DNA from: an uncultured Chlorobiaceae bacterium
Lineage (GTDB): Bacteria; Bacteroidota; Chlorobiia; Chlorobiales; Chlorobiaceae
Length of the DNA stretch: 50,806 nucleotides
Assembly: GCA_903887845.1 (NCBI GenBank)
Contig: CAISRC010000084.1
Location: 1-50,806 of the forward strand
Reading direction: 5' to 3'
The notes beneath the pieces were generated by a model. That model did not search any database, had not been told where the DNA came from, and saw nothing but the letters and a program-made list of their open reading frames with translations. A program made the position numbers and the translations under genes. This document shows, piece by piece, positions 30,448 through 40,089 of this stretch (position 1 is the first letter of the stretch; the number at the start of each line of letters is the position of its first letter).

Positions 30448-31314
30448 TCAGGGAAGCAGCACAAACTTCTGTTTGCAGCCCCCTATGCCATCGACAAGCA
30501 GTTCACTATAGCAGAGTGGATTGTAGCGAAAACTTCCCCCATTGATAAAAGTTATTCCATCGACTGTGTAGCTCTGAAATCGGTGAAAATGGCCATGCAG
30601 CACCAATTTTGCATGCATATTTTTCATAAGACCAAGAAACTCTTCACGGTTTTTCAGCTCCATTGTCCAGTCAAAAGCCTGATCGATCAACGAATCGGTT
30701 CCATAAACTTTATATGCATGATGGCAAAGCCCGATCACAAAACACTCTTTCACAGAGGAAAGAACACGTTCCATACTCAAAGCGCGCAATTGCCCCGGAC
30801 TAATAGATCCTCTCGCTCCGAGAGGATTATCGGCCGGGTACCATGGATAAACTGAGTTAAGAGCCGCGAAGGCAATCTTCACCGATGGATAGTTTATGAT
30901 CTTGATAAAAGGGAATGCGTTATCGCCCCGGTCCTCACCGGTTATAAGCTCCTGAAAAAAAACACAAAACGCTTTCAATTTGCGGTCAAAAGCTTTTTTT
31001 CTTGCTAAAGGAAGAGGATTCAGAGCATTATAAAACCGCATCTCTTCTTCAAGATGGATCAAATCATGATTACCGGCAATAACAGTCGTTTTGTCCCAGT
31101 GGTAAAAACCATGACTTACCAGTTTTTCCCTGACAAGATTCCAGTCATCCGGATCAGCGCTATTGCTCAGATCACCTGAAATGACAAGATGATCAAAACC
31201 TTCGGTATTGAAATGATCAAACAGGCGATCAAGGCAACCAAGTTGACGACGATCCTGAGTACCGGAAATATGAAGATCCGATATATGCGCTATTTTTGCT
31301 GTCTCTGAAATCAA
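30448..31314 (-). CDS. Calcineurin-like metallophosphoesterase (CpdA-like)
   Basis: A 288-residue metallophosphoesterase with all the classic metal motifs in order: AHISDLHISG (DxH, residues 9-18), VISGDLSNSAD (GDxx), VIAGNHDL (GNHD), LCHHAYKV and HGHFHR (GHxH). Relatives hydrolyse cyclic nucleotides, phosphodiesters or phosphoproteins. The substrate is unknown. It is convergent with the ferritin-like gene, nine bases apart. Confidence 0.85.
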   Translation of the reverse strand: MISETAKIAHISDLHISGTQDRRQLGCLDRLFDHFNTEGFDHLVISGDLSNSADPDDWNLVREKLVSHGFYHWDKTTVIAGNHDLIHLEEEMRFYNALNPLPLARKKAFDRKLKAFCVFFQELITGEDRGDNAFPFIKIINYPSVKIAFAALNSVYPWYPADNPLGARGSISPGQLRALSMERVLSSVKECFVIGLCHHAYKVYGTDSLIDQAFDWTMELKNREEFLGLMKNMHAKLVLHGHFHRFQSYTVDGITFINGGSFRYNPLCYSELLVDGIGGCKQKFVLLP

Positions 31315-31468
31315 TTTAAATAAGACTTGCGGTTTTCAATTCTAAAACTGTAAATTGAGCACTATTTTATTCATCAGGCATTAACCAAAAGCCGAAAAAG
31401 CTACAATGCTGTAAGATACCGACTTTCTTTCAACAGCGGCTTAAATGCAATTATTATACAGATCAATT

Positions 31469-33595
31469 ATGCAAAAAAAAATCATTGCGCTTCAAGAACT
31501 GTCAAAAAACCTCTGGTGGTCATGGGATACAGAAGCAAAACAGATTTTCGAAGAACTCTCCCCTCTCCTCTGGGAGCGAAACAATCATAATCCAATTGAA
31601 CTTTTACGGCAGATATCTGATGATGAACTGGTAGCCCGCTGCAATTTCATATTTGGCGAAAAAATAGACAGTGTCTATTCCCGCTTTACCGCCTACCTCA
31701 ACGAGAAAAATACCTGGGTTGCAAACAACACTCCTGAACTTGTCAAGAATCCGGTTGCCTATTTCAGTGCGGAATTCGGTATTCATGAAAGCGTGAGAAT
31801 ATATTCCGGCGGACTCGGCGTCCTTGCCGGAGACCACCTGAAATCAGCCAGCGATCTGGGTATCAACTTTGTAGGTATCACCCTCTTTTACAGAGAAGGA
31901 TACTTCCGCCAGCATCTTAATCACGAAGGGTGGCAAACTGAAGACTATCCCCTGCAGCACCCTGAAAACCTTCCTCTGGAAAAAGTTACCCGCGCTGACG
32001 GCAAGGATGTGATTATCTCCGTAAATATCGCGCAAAGTGAAGTTTTTGCACAAATTTGGAAGCTGAAGGTAGGCCGGGCAACACTCTACCTCCTTGACAC
32101 CAATATTAATGCCAATGAATCGCACTATCGCGACATCTGTTGCCGAGTGTATGGCGGTGACCAGAATATGCGTATCAATCAGGAGATACTCCTTGGTATA
32201 GGAGGGGTAAAACTGCTTGACCAGCTTAAGATAGAGCCTGCGGTCTATCACATGAACGAAGGACATTCAGCATTTCTCACCCTTGAGCTGCTCGCCCAGG
32301 AACATTCCAAAGGAGTCGCCAAAGAAGAGGCAATAGACAACGTAAAGTCACGCTGCGTCTTCACAACGCACACACCGGTTCCTGCAGGTCATGACCGCTT
32401 CTCAAGAGACATGATGCACTACACCTTTGACAAGTACCTTGCCAAAATAGACATGAGCTTCAATGACATGATGTTGCTCGGAAGCGAAGACAAGGAGGAT
32501 ACACATGGATTGTTCACCATGACCGTCCTTGCGCTTAACCTGTCACGATCGGCCAACGGCGTCTCAAAACTGCACGGAGAAGTATCCCGCAATATGTGGC
32601 AGCATCTCTATCCGGAAAAAACTGTTGCAGAGGTACCCATCGGACATATCACTAACGGTGTGCACGGCAGTACCTGGGCATGCGGATATACTGAACAGTT
32701 CTGGAAAAACTTCACCGATGACATTGATGAAATGACTTTTTCGCGCGAAGCCACTGAAGCTGTTCTTGCAACAATCACCGATGAAGAGCTCTGGGCGCTA
32801 CGTTACAACCTGAAGCGTAATCTTATCGACTTCATCGACCGGTATCTCGCCAACCAGCTTTTTCACCAGCACCAGCATGTCGGGTTTCTCCAGAACGATT
32901 ATTATGCCATGCAATCAGGAACAAACACACTCTCACCTGACGTGCTGACCATAGGGTTTGCCAGACGTTTCGCTACCTACAAGCGTGCTCCGCTGATTTT
33001 CAGAGATCTTGACCGTCTTGACAGAATCATCAATCATCCGATCAGGCCGATGCAGCTCGTTTTTGCCGGAAAAGCCCATCCTCATGATGATGCAGGAAAA
33101 GACTATATCCGTCAAATCATTGACCACTCCCGCAGGCCCCAATTTGCCGGAAAGGTTATTTTCCTTGAAAACTACAACCTCGGCGTCGCAAAACGGATGG
33201 TCTCTGGCGTTGACGTCTGGCTGAACACCCCCGTAAGACCAATGGAAGCAAGCGGAACATCAGGCGAAAAAACCGTCTTGCATGGTGGACTGAATTTCAG
33301 TGTTCTTGACGGCTGGTGGCCGGAAGCGTATAACGGCGAAAACGGTTTTTCTATAGGCAACGGTGAGTCTTTTGAAAACCATGAGGAGCAGGATAGTTTC
33401 GATGCCGAAAAAATGTACACGACACTGGAAAACCAGATCGTTCCATCATTCTACGATCGCAACGAGAACAACATTCCTGTTAAATGGATAAAAAAAATCC
33501 GGAACGCCATTGCAACCATAGCGCCGGAATACAACACCCATCGCATGGTACGCGACTATGCAACACGCTACTATCTGAACAGGAAAGAGAACTAA
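31469..33595 (+). CDS. glgP: Alpha-glucan (glycogen) phosphorylase, GT35
   Basis: Releases glucose-1-phosphate from stored glycogen. The 708 residues show the short type of GT35 phosphorylase, with N-terminal LSKNLWWSWD, VAYFSAEFGIHES, then GLGVLAGDHLKSASDLG. MNEGHSAF and TTHTPVPAGHDRF follow, and the PLP site is EASGTSGEKTVLHGG, where the Lys is the expected cofactor anchor. ATG 31469 fits the family N-terminus better than ATG 31445. Green sulfur bacteria store glycogen, and the nearby PPi-type phosphofructokinase gene could take the sugar onward. A clear terminator follows. Confidence 0.9.
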   Translation: MQKKIIALQELSKNLWWSWDTEAKQIFEELSPLLWERNNHNPIELLRQISDDELVARCNFIFGEKIDSVYSRFTAYLNEKNTWVANNTPELVKNPVAYFSAEFGIHESVRIYSGGLGVLAGDHLKSASDLGINFVGITLFYREGYFRQHLNHEGWQTEDYPLQHPENLPLEKVTRADGKDVIISVNIAQSEVFAQIWKLKVGRATLYLLDTNINANESHYRDICCRVYGGDQNMRINQEILLGIGGVKLLDQLKIEPAVYHMNEGHSAFLTLELLAQEHSKGVAKEEAIDNVKSRCVFTTHTPVPAGHDRFSRDMMHYTFDKYLAKIDMSFNDMMLLGSEDKEDTHGLFTMTVLALNLSRSANGVSKLHGEVSRNMWQHLYPEKTVAEVPIGHITNGVHGSTWACGYTEQFWKNFTDDIDEMTFSREATEAVLATITDEELWALRYNLKRNLIDFIDRYLANQLFHQHQHVGFLQNDYYAMQSGTNTLSPDVLTIGFARRFATYKRAPLIFRDLDRLDRIINHPIRPMQLVFAGKAHPHDDAGKDYIRQIIDHSRRPQFAGKVIFLENYNLGVAKRMVSGVDVWLNTPVRPMEASGTSGEKTVLHGGLNFSVLDGWWPEAYNGENGFSIGNGESFENHEEQDSFDAEKMYTTLENQIVPSFYDRNENNIPVKWIKKIRNAIATIAPEYNTHRMVRDYATRYYLNRKEN

Positions 33596-33621
33596 ACTGA
33601 ACAGCAACGCTGTGTGCGATT

Positions 33622-33656
33622 ATTCCTGACTGGACAAAGCAGTCAGGAATACTTTT
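33622..33656 (+). terminator. Intrinsic terminator after glgP
   Basis: A perfect 11-bp stem (ATTCCTGACTG at 33622-33632, CAGTCAGGAAT at 33640-33650) with a 7-base loop is followed by AC and six T. It separates glgP from pyrD. Confidence 0.85.
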
Positions 33657-33688
33657 TTGCTTTCACCTCTGTCAAGCACCACAAGAAG

Positions 33689-34633
33689 ATGAGTATTTAC
33701 GAAACCGCCAAATCAACAACCAGCGCGGCAGTATCTCTTGGCCGTGGACTTGATTTAAAATCACCTGTACTCCTTGCGTCAGGCACCGTCTCTTATGGGG
33801 AAGAACTGAGCCAACTCTGCGATCTATCCAAAATCGGTGGTCTGGTAACCAAAGCAATTTCCCTCGAACCGAGAACAGGCAATCCCCCCCAGCGTCTTGC
33901 CGAAACACCCTCAGGAGTGCTCAATGCCATCGGGCTGGCCAATGTCGGGCTTGATCGGTTTATAGCAGAAAAAGTCCCGTTTCTCCGTCATCTCGATACC
34001 GCAGTCATTGTCAATATTGCAGGACGCTCAATCGACGACTATTGCGAGGTCGTCTCAAGGCTTAATGGCGTTGAGGGTCTCAACGGCTACGAAATTAACC
34101 TCTCCTGCCCAAATGTCAAGGGTGAGGGCATGATTATGGGAGTAAATCGGGATGCTACCTTTGAAATTGTTTCGGAATTGCGCAAGATAACTGCCCGGCA
34201 CCTCATGATCAAGCTGACTCCAAACGTCACCTCTATAAGCTCAATTGCCCTGGCAGCCGAAGAGGCTGGCGCTGATTCTGTTTCCCTCATCAACACAGTG
34301 GTCGGCATGGCAATTAACTATAAAACACGCAGGCCTGTATTGAAAAATATTACCGGAGGATTGTCCGGACCGGCTATCAAGCCGATTGCCTTGGCAAAAG
34401 TATGGGAAGTATACAATGCTGTAAAAATTCCGGTGGTCGGCATGGGCGGTATTGCAGGATTTGAAGATGCTATGGAGTTTATCCTTGCCGGATCACAAGC
34501 GATACAGATCGGCACCATGAACTTTATCTATCCAGATATCGGCGAAAAAGTTGCCACTGACATTGAAAAGTTCTTCTCGGCTTCCGGAGCCCCCTCGTTC
34601 TCTGAATACTGGGGAAGTCTGTTAACCGGCTAA
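33689..34633 (+). CDS. pyrD: Dihydroorotate dehydrogenase, class 1B catalytic subunit
   Basis: Oxidises dihydroorotate to orotate in pyrimidine synthesis. The ~314-residue TIM barrel has LLASGTVSYGEE, NAIGLANVGLD, and INLSCPNVKGEG with the catalytic Cys that marks class 1 enzymes. LMIKLTPNV, the FMN-binding GGLSGPAIKPIAL and VVGMGGIAG follow. Class 1B enzymes work with an iron-sulfur/FAD partner (PyrK) that uses NAD, and pyrK is not adjacent here. The frame is open from 33614, but that start lies inside the glgP terminator, so ATG 33689 (MSIYETAKS) was chosen. It is convergent with the DUF4407 gene, two bases apart. Confidence 0.92.
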   Translation: MSIYETAKSTTSAAVSLGRGLDLKSPVLLASGTVSYGEELSQLCDLSKIGGLVTKAISLEPRTGNPPQRLAETPSGVLNAIGLANVGLDRFIAEKVPFLRHLDTAVIVNIAGRSIDDYCEVVSRLNGVEGLNGYEINLSCPNVKGEGMIMGVNRDATFEIVSELRKITARHLMIKLTPNVTSISSIALAAEEAGADSVSLINTVVGMAINYKTRRPVLKNITGGLSGPAIKPIALAKVWEVYNAVKIPVVGMGGIAGFEDAMEFILAGSQAIQIGTMNFIYPDIGEKVATDIEKFFSASGAPSFSEYWGSLLTG

Positions 34634-34635
34634 CA

Positions 34636-35754
34636 CTAACGACCACCTGTCCTTTTGTTCGAAAGATATTTCCTTGCACGACGTCCACCAATTTTAACGC
34701 CGGGACGGCGATATTCACGTGTAAGGCGGTTGCGCGACAGAAATGAGGTATTGGTCAGCCAGGAAAAAATTCGGGATTCCGACTCCCTGATATCAACATC
34801 TGATGGACCAATATCAGAGAGCAGCTTGACAATGAGCGGAGCGCATTCGAATGCAATAAAAAGCAGAGTAATAAAATAGACAGCATTCGCAGAAGAGCGG
34901 CTTATATCATTTTGTGAATGAGTCAGTTCTCCCAATGCCCAGTTTCTGTCTGCAAAACCTGCATGTACCGCCTTTTCATCAAGCATTGCATCGGTCAGCA
35001 TCATCTGATTGTTAATTCCCTCCGTGCTTTTCTGCCGATTCATATACTCCTGCTGCGCGGCAAGCTGAGCAGCAAGAAATTCAAGCCGGGCCTGCTTGGC
35101 CGACACAACCAGTTCCTTGTTCCTTGCATAGAGACCATATCCCTGTACTCCGGAAGTTGTTGATGTACGGGAACCAAACACTTCTGCTTTCAGCTCTTCG
35201 CGCAGCCGGTTCACCTCATTGCTCAAAGCATCATACTCTTTCTGATAGGTCGTAATCTGGCCAAGCTCAAGGGCATATTTTTCCTTGAATGACGCTTGAA
35301 CCTTGACGATGCGTTGCTGTTGGTCCAACAAATAGCGAGTCCGGAGCTGTTCACGAATCTCCTTGTCAAATATTTTCAGTTCAAGAGGACGAGCAATAAC
35401 CACTGCAATCAAAACTGCAAAAATAAGCCGTGGTGAGGCCTGGTAGAATTGTTTCAGTCCTTTAGAGCTTTTTTTGATGCTTGAAACAATATAACGGTCG
35501 AGATTAAAAATCGCGATACCCCAGATCAACCCGAAGAGCAAAGCCCATAATTCTGCAAAAGCGCTCCCTGAAAAAACAAAATAAAGCGCATAGCCGCCAG
35601 ACAAGCCAGCAAAAAGCGCCGTAAAAAAAATTGTCGCTCCGATTCCAAGATACTTGCTATGCTCTGTAGGATACTTTTCAATCACTGATACCGGTGTACC
35701 GGCACAAATCCAGAAAAAACGCTGTACCTGAGAAAAGGTCATAGGACTGCCCAT
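34636..35754 (-). CDS. DUF4407 membrane protein with central coiled coil
   Basis: A 372-residue protein of the DUF4407 type. The N-terminal FFWICAGTPVSVIEKYPTEH is followed by two close membrane segments (about 36-58 and 66-84), then IFNLDRYIVSSIKK, a third segment near 109-122 and RPLELKIFDKEI. A long charged helical region (about 130-260) comes next, then one more membrane segment near 287-305 and a basic tail. Function is unknown. The architecture suggests a membrane-anchored periplasmic or cytoplasmic coiled-coil scaffold. It is a single gene, convergent with pyrD. Confidence 0.75.
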   Translation of the reverse strand: MGSPMTFSQVQRFFWICAGTPVSVIEKYPTEHSKYLGIGATIFFTALFAGLSGGYALYFVFSGSAFAELWALLFGLIWGIAIFNLDRYIVSSIKKSSKGLKQFYQASPRLIFAVLIAVVIARPLELKIFDKEIREQLRTRYLLDQQQRIVKVQASFKEKYALELGQITTYQKEYDALSNEVNRLREELKAEVFGSRTSTTSGVQGYGLYARNKELVVSAKQARLEFLAAQLAAQQEYMNRQKSTEGINNQMMLTDAMLDEKAVHAGFADRNWALGELTHSQNDISRSSANAVYFITLLFIAFECAPLIVKLLSDIGPSDVDIRESESRIFSWLTNTSFLSRNRLTREYRRPGVKIGGRRARKYLSNKRTGGR

Positions 35755-35926
35755 TACTCACTGTTATCACGAAAACATCAAACACCCTCTAACTCTCAGT
35801 GTTGTTTAGGCAAAGTTAGTGCTTTTTTAATTATTTTTCACCAGCAAGCAAATCAGCAGGTGCTGAATATTCACAATTTATTCTATCTTTGATGCCTGCG
35901 GTTATAACCCTTAAACCTCTTTTGTC

Positions 35927-36400
35927 ATGCGTATTGGAATTGGTATCGATGTTCACCCTTTTGCAGAAGGCCGGAAGCTTGTGATCGGTGGTGTTTATAT
36001 CCCTGAACACAACGGACTTGACGGCCACAGTGATGCCGATGTTCTGCTGCATGCAATCAGTGACGCCCTTCTTGGTGCAGCGGCACTTGGAGACATTGGT
36101 TTGCACTTTCCGAATACAAGCATGGAATTCAAGGATATCGACAGCATGATCCTGCTCAAGCAGGTCAGAAAACTACTTGAAAAGCACGGCTATGAAACCG
36201 TCAATGTCGATGCCATGCTTCTTCTTGAAGCACCTAAAATCGCCTCCTACATTACCGGGATGCGTAAAAACATTGCACACTGTCTCGGCATTGAGATCGG
36301 CGCAGTCTCGGTCAAGGCAACAACCAACGAAAAACTTGGTTACATAGGGCGGGAAGAGGGTGCCGCAGCCCATGCGGTATGCATTATCCAGCCAATCTAA
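35927..36400 (+). CDS. ispF: 2-C-methyl-D-erythritol 2,4-cyclodiphosphate synthase
   Basis: Isoprenoid (MEP pathway) enzyme that cyclises CDP-ME phosphate; it feeds carotenoids, quinones and the chlorophyll tail. The 157 residues equal the family's length. The metal site GIDVHPF (6-12) and [19 protein letters not shown] with GDIGLHFPN are intact, and the C-terminal [16 protein letters not shown] is standard. Its stop codon overlaps the stop of the convergent permease gene. Confidence 0.95.
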   Translation: MRIGIGIDVHPFAEGRKLVIGGVYIPEHNGLDGHSDADVLLHAISDALLGAAALGDIGLHFPNTSMEFKDIDSMILLKQVRKLLEKHGYETVNVDAMLLLEAPKIASYITGMRKNIAHCLGIEIGAVSVKATTNEKLGYIGREEGAAAHAVCIIQPI

Positions 36401-37671
36401 GCTCCGACTTCACCCCTGAGAATACTGACTGGCACATAGCGAGCCGCCTTTCTTGCCGGGCTCCAGGAAGAGAGTACGGCAATCAGGATGCCGAAAACAA
36501 TCACAATCAGATGAGCGTCCGGCAGTTCAATGATGTTGATCCGGTCACTCTTCAGCACACCTGCGGTACTTGCCTCAAAACGGATAGATGCTACTAAATG
36601 GCAAATCAGATGCCCCAGCGGACTGCCGATAAGCACTCCGAGAATACCTATCATCAGTCCTTCAAGCATAAATATACTGCTGATGTTGCTGCCCGGCATA
36701 CCCATTGAACGCATGATGGCTATGTCTTTCACCTTTTGCAGAATCACCGTGGTCATCACCGATGAAACACCGAGACCTGCAACAACAAAAACAAATCCCA
36801 CCAGCACAAGCGTAATAAGCGCATTACGGTTATAAAACTCAATGACATTGCGGTTCGTTTCATCCCAGCTTTCACTTTTATAGCCACTGAGTGCTTCAAC
36901 CTGAGCAGCGGTCTGACGAGCACGCTCAACATAAGCTGTCCTCAAACCAATACCGGTTACAGAATTCGAAGCAATTCCTTCCATCCTCTGGGCAAGAGAG
37001 AGATTAACATAGGCCTCTCGCTCGTCCTTTGCATTAAAACCGCTGCTGAAGCGCCCCACTACCGTTACAGGAAACTCTTCACTTTTTTTGGTCACCAGTA
37101 CGATCCTGCCGCGATAGCTGACGTTAAGTTTTTTAGCCAGAAGATCTCCAACAAGAATGCCATTTGGAGTTGCTGCCAACTCTTCGATGGCATTTTTTTC
37201 AATCAGGTTCTTTTTCAACCCTGCAATATCGGCTTCAAGATGAGGAATAACACCACGAGCCACGCAGGGTGTAAAACGAGTTTTGTTGCGTGCAATCAGT
37301 TTACTGAGCACAAAGGGCGAAATACTGCGAAGCTCCTCAACAGGCCGGATGCTCTGGACAACCTCAGTATAGTTCTTGATAACCTCCTGTTCATCAAGAT
37401 TGATATTTTTGGTCACCATTGCCACCCTCCCCCCGATCGGCACTACAATATTATCGGGTACCAGAGGAACAATCCTTTCGGCACTGATCAGAACATGAGG
37501 CGCTGTGTCGATTACCTTGGCTATAACATTTGATGATGAACCACGAGAAATGGAAATAGTCGTCACCAGCATGGCTGAACCAACGGCCACCCCAAGTGCT
37601 GTGAGGAAGGTTTGACGTTTTCTCTCCCTGAGATGCACAAAAGCGATCCTCGCCTGATCTTTGTAGTTCAT
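36397..37671 (-). CDS. FtsX/LolE-like ABC transporter permease
   Basis: A 424-residue membrane protein with one N-terminal helix after [20 protein letters not shown], a large periplasmic domain and three C-terminal helices (about 280-305, 334-360 and 390-408). The motif [20 protein letters not shown] is typical of the MacB/LolC/FtsX permease family. No ATPase gene is adjacent, so it must pair with a subunit made elsewhere. The substrate is unknown; lipoprotein or lipid handling would be the family's usual theme. Confidence 0.8.
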   Translation of the reverse strand: MNYKDQARIAFVHLRERKRQTFLTALGVAVGSAMLVTTISISRGSSSNVIAKVIDTAPHVLISAERIVPLVPDNIVVPIGGRVAMVTKNINLDEQEVIKNYTEVVQSIRPVEELRSISPFVLSKLIARNKTRFTPCVARGVIPHLEADIAGLKKNLIEKNAIEELAATPNGILVGDLLAKKLNVSYRGRIVLVTKKSEEFPVTVVGRFSSGFNAKDEREAYVNLSLAQRMEGIASNSVTGIGLRTAYVERARQTAAQVEALSGYKSESWDETNRNVIEFYNRNALITLVLVGFVFVVAGLGVSSVMTTVILQKVKDIAIMRSMGMPGSNISSIFMLEGLMIGILGVLIGSPLGHLICHLVASIRFEASTAGVLKSDRINIIELPDAHLIVIVFGILIAVLSSWSPARKAARYVPVSILRGEVGA

Positions 37672-37854
37672 GAAAAATTCTGTTGTTCAATCATCTTCTG
37701 ATGCGTGTGCAGTTATTTAAATTTTGAGACTTATCGTTGAAAAATCACACAAAAAATCTATCTTAATTTCCAGAAGCGGGAAATATTATTTCCTGACAAA
37801 TAAATAAATTCAGCCATTATATACTAACCTTGGCATTGAAAGGAGAACATAACT

Positions 37855-39060
37855 GTGAAAAAAATTGGTATCCTTACCAGCGGCGGGGATTGCGGCGGGC
37901 TTAATGCAGTGCTGAAAGGCGCCGCAATGATGGCTCTGTCAAAAAACCTTGAACTTTATATTATTCCGAACGGCTATGCCGGTTTATACAACCTTGTGGA
38001 TCAGGAACATATTGTCAGGCTTGACCTGGTTCGTCTTGACCGGTTTGACGCAAGTTTTGCCGGTTCCGAAGCTGGCCATTCAAGAGTTAAAATCAAGGCC
38101 ATAAGCAATCCTGAAAAGTATAACCGCATCAAGGCTGGTATGAAAAAATTCGGCATTGATGCACTCATTATCAGCGGAGGTGACGATTCAGGCAGTGTTA
38201 TGGTTGATCTGAACCAGCAAGGGATTCAGTGCATCCACGCTCCAAAAACCATGGATCTTGACCTGCAGACATATTCGGTCGGCGGCGACTCGACCATCAA
38301 CCGCATCGCGCAGTTTGTCCACGATCTGAAAACAACCGGCAAAACCCACAACAGGGTGCTCGTCACCGAAGTATTCGGGCGTTATGCCGGCCATACAGCT
38401 TTCCGCAGCGGCATTGCCGCAGAGGCAGATTGTATACTTATACCTGAAATTCCGGCAGACTGGAATGTTGTTTATGAACACCTTGCAGAACGCTTTACCC
38501 GAAGGATCAGGGAGAGCGACGTGCATAGCGGCACCTATACCATTGTTGTTGCTGAAGGACTGAAAAACGCCGATGGCAGTGATATTGTTGATGAATCGGC
38601 CGGCATTGACGCCTTCGGTCATAAAAAGCTTGCCGGTGCCGGAAAATTCACCTGCCAGCAGATTCAGAAAAGAATGAAAGCCGACCCGGCAATGCCTTTA
38701 TTTATGAAAGAGACAGGCATGTTCGTCGAAGGAGTGTATGAAATTCCTGAGGTCCGCGAAATCCATCCCGGCCATCTTGTCCGTTCAGGAAACTCATCGG
38801 CTTATGACATCAATTTCGGCTTTGAAGCCGGGGCTGCAGCTATACTGCTTCTGCTCGACGGCAAAACCGGCGTTACCATCTCCAAAGTCAAGGGACGCAA
38901 GATAGAGTTCATTGAATCAGGCAAAGCGATTGTACAACGCCATGTCGATCTTGACCATGTCGCCATGTATGAATCTCTCGGGATCTGCTTCGGTCGCAAA
39001 CCCGCTGTTTATGAACCGATTCTACGCGAAGTAGAAGGTGTTTACGAAAGGATTTACTAA
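37855..39060 (+). CDS. Phosphofructokinase, probably pyrophosphate-dependent
   Basis: Phosphorylates fructose-6-phosphate. The 401 residues have LTSGGDCGGLN (8-17) at the phosphoryl-donor site. In ATP enzymes the next motif is GGDGS, but here it is GGDDS (108-112), and the catalytic motif begins with Lys (PKTMDLD, 130-136) where ATP enzymes have Gly (GTIDND). Asp and Lys at these positions are the established markers of pyrophosphate-using enzymes. The TMDLD version, with Leu replacing Asn, is atypical. PPi use would make the step reversible, fitting an autotroph that both builds and burns glycogen. The GTG start is preceded by a strong AAAGGAG. Confidence 0.85.
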   Translation: MKKIGILTSGGDCGGLNAVLKGAAMMALSKNLELYIIPNGYAGLYNLVDQEHIVRLDLVRLDRFDASFAGSEAGHSRVKIKAISNPEKYNRIKAGMKKFGIDALIISGGDDSGSVMVDLNQQGIQCIHAPKTMDLDLQTYSVGGDSTINRIAQFVHDLKTTGKTHNRVLVTEVFGRYAGHTAFRSGIAAEADCILIPEIPADWNVVYEHLAERFTRRIRESDVHSGTYTIVVAEGLKNADGSDIVDESAGIDAFGHKKLAGAGKFTCQQIQKRMKADPAMPLFMKETGMFVEGVYEIPEVREIHPGHLVRSGNSSAYDINFGFEAGAAAILLLLDGKTGVTISKVKGRKIEFIESGKAIVQRHVDLDHVAMYESLGICFGRKPAVYEPILREVEGVYERIY

Positions 39061-39081
39061 CCTTTTCAATAGTTGGACATA

Positions 39082-39111
39082 AAAAACCCCGCAACAGAAC
39101 ACGGGGTTTTT
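39082..39111. terminator. Intrinsic terminator after the phosphofructokinase gene
   Basis: A perfect 10-bp stem (AAAAACCCCG at 39082-39091, CGGGGTTTTT at 39102-39111) with a 10-base loop. The T-rich right arm and A-rich left arm make it able to act in both directions. Confidence 0.85.
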
Positions 39112-39161
39112 ATATCTTGGAGCTTACGACTGGTAATGTTTTAACACCCAAAGCCTGCATC

Positions 39162-40073
39162 ATGAACAAGTCCGCTAAAATCTGGATGAACGGTGAACTG
39201 ATTGACTGGATTGACGCAAAAATCCACATTCTTTCACATGTTGTCCATTACGGTTCATCTATTTTTGAAGGGATACGCTGTTATGAAACCCTCAAGGGTT
39301 CGGCCGTGCTCTTTCTGGACGAACACATCAAACGCCTCAGAGACTCTTCAAAAATATACCGTATCGAAATTCCTTACTCAGAAAAAGAGCTCAAAGAGGC
39401 AATCATCAGTACTATCCGGGCAAACAATCATAAATCCTGCTATATCCGTCCTCTGGTTTATCGTGGACAGGGAGCCCTGGGAGTCAACCCGCACAGGGCA
39501 TCCATAGAAGTTGCGATTGCGACTTGGGAATGGGGCTCTTACCTGGGTGAAGATGTTCTTGAAAACGGCGTTGACGTCCGCATCTCCTCATGGAACAGGC
39601 CTGCCCCCAATACACTGCCAACTTTGGCAAAAGCTGGCGGGAACTACCTTAACTCACAGCTTATAAAAATGGAAGCCTTGATGGACGACTATGCAGAAGG
39701 CCTTGCGCTTGATGTCAACGGCTATGTCTCTGAAGGAAGCGGTGAGAATATTTTTGTTATCCGCGACGGTGTTATCTACACCCCCATGTCCGCCCAGTCG
39801 ATACTGCCGGGTTTTACACGATACGCTATTATGCACATAGCCAAGCAGCATGGCTATGATGTCCGTGAAACGCTGATTCCCCGCGAAGCGCTTTATATTG
39901 CTGATGAAGTCTTCCTGACCGGCACTGCGGCAGAGATCACTCCGGTTAGAAGCATTGACAAATACCCGATCGGCAATGAAAAACGCGGCCCGATTACCGA
40001 AGTACTGCAACACGAATACCTGAAAATAGTCCAGACTGGCGAAGACCCGTACAACTGGCTAACCTTTATCTGA
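39162..40073 (+). CDS. ilvE: Branched-chain amino acid aminotransferase
   Basis: PLP fold-IV aminotransferase for the last step of valine, leucine and isoleucine synthesis. The 303 residues have MNGELIDWIDAKIHILSH, HYGSSIFEGIRCYET and the Schiff-base lysine in TLAKAGGNYLNS. GYVSEGSGENIFVI and FLTGTAAEITPVRSID complete the set. The frame opens at 39117, close to the terminator, but ATG 39162 gives the standard start. holB follows after 16 bases, so the two are probably co-transcribed. Confidence 0.93.
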   Translation: MNKSAKIWMNGELIDWIDAKIHILSHVVHYGSSIFEGIRCYETLKGSAVLFLDEHIKRLRDSSKIYRIEIPYSEKELKEAIISTIRANNHKSCYIRPLVYRGQGALGVNPHRASIEVAIATWEWGSYLGEDVLENGVDVRISSWNRPAPNTLPTLAKAGGNYLNSQLIKMEALMDDYAEGLALDVNGYVSEGSGENIFVIRDGVIYTPMSAQSILPGFTRYAIMHIAKQHGYDVRETLIPREALYIADEVFLTGTAAEITPVRSIDKYPIGNEKRGPITEVLQHEYLKIVQTGEDPYNWLTFI

Positions 40074-40089
40074 GCACAGCAAGGCAGGC

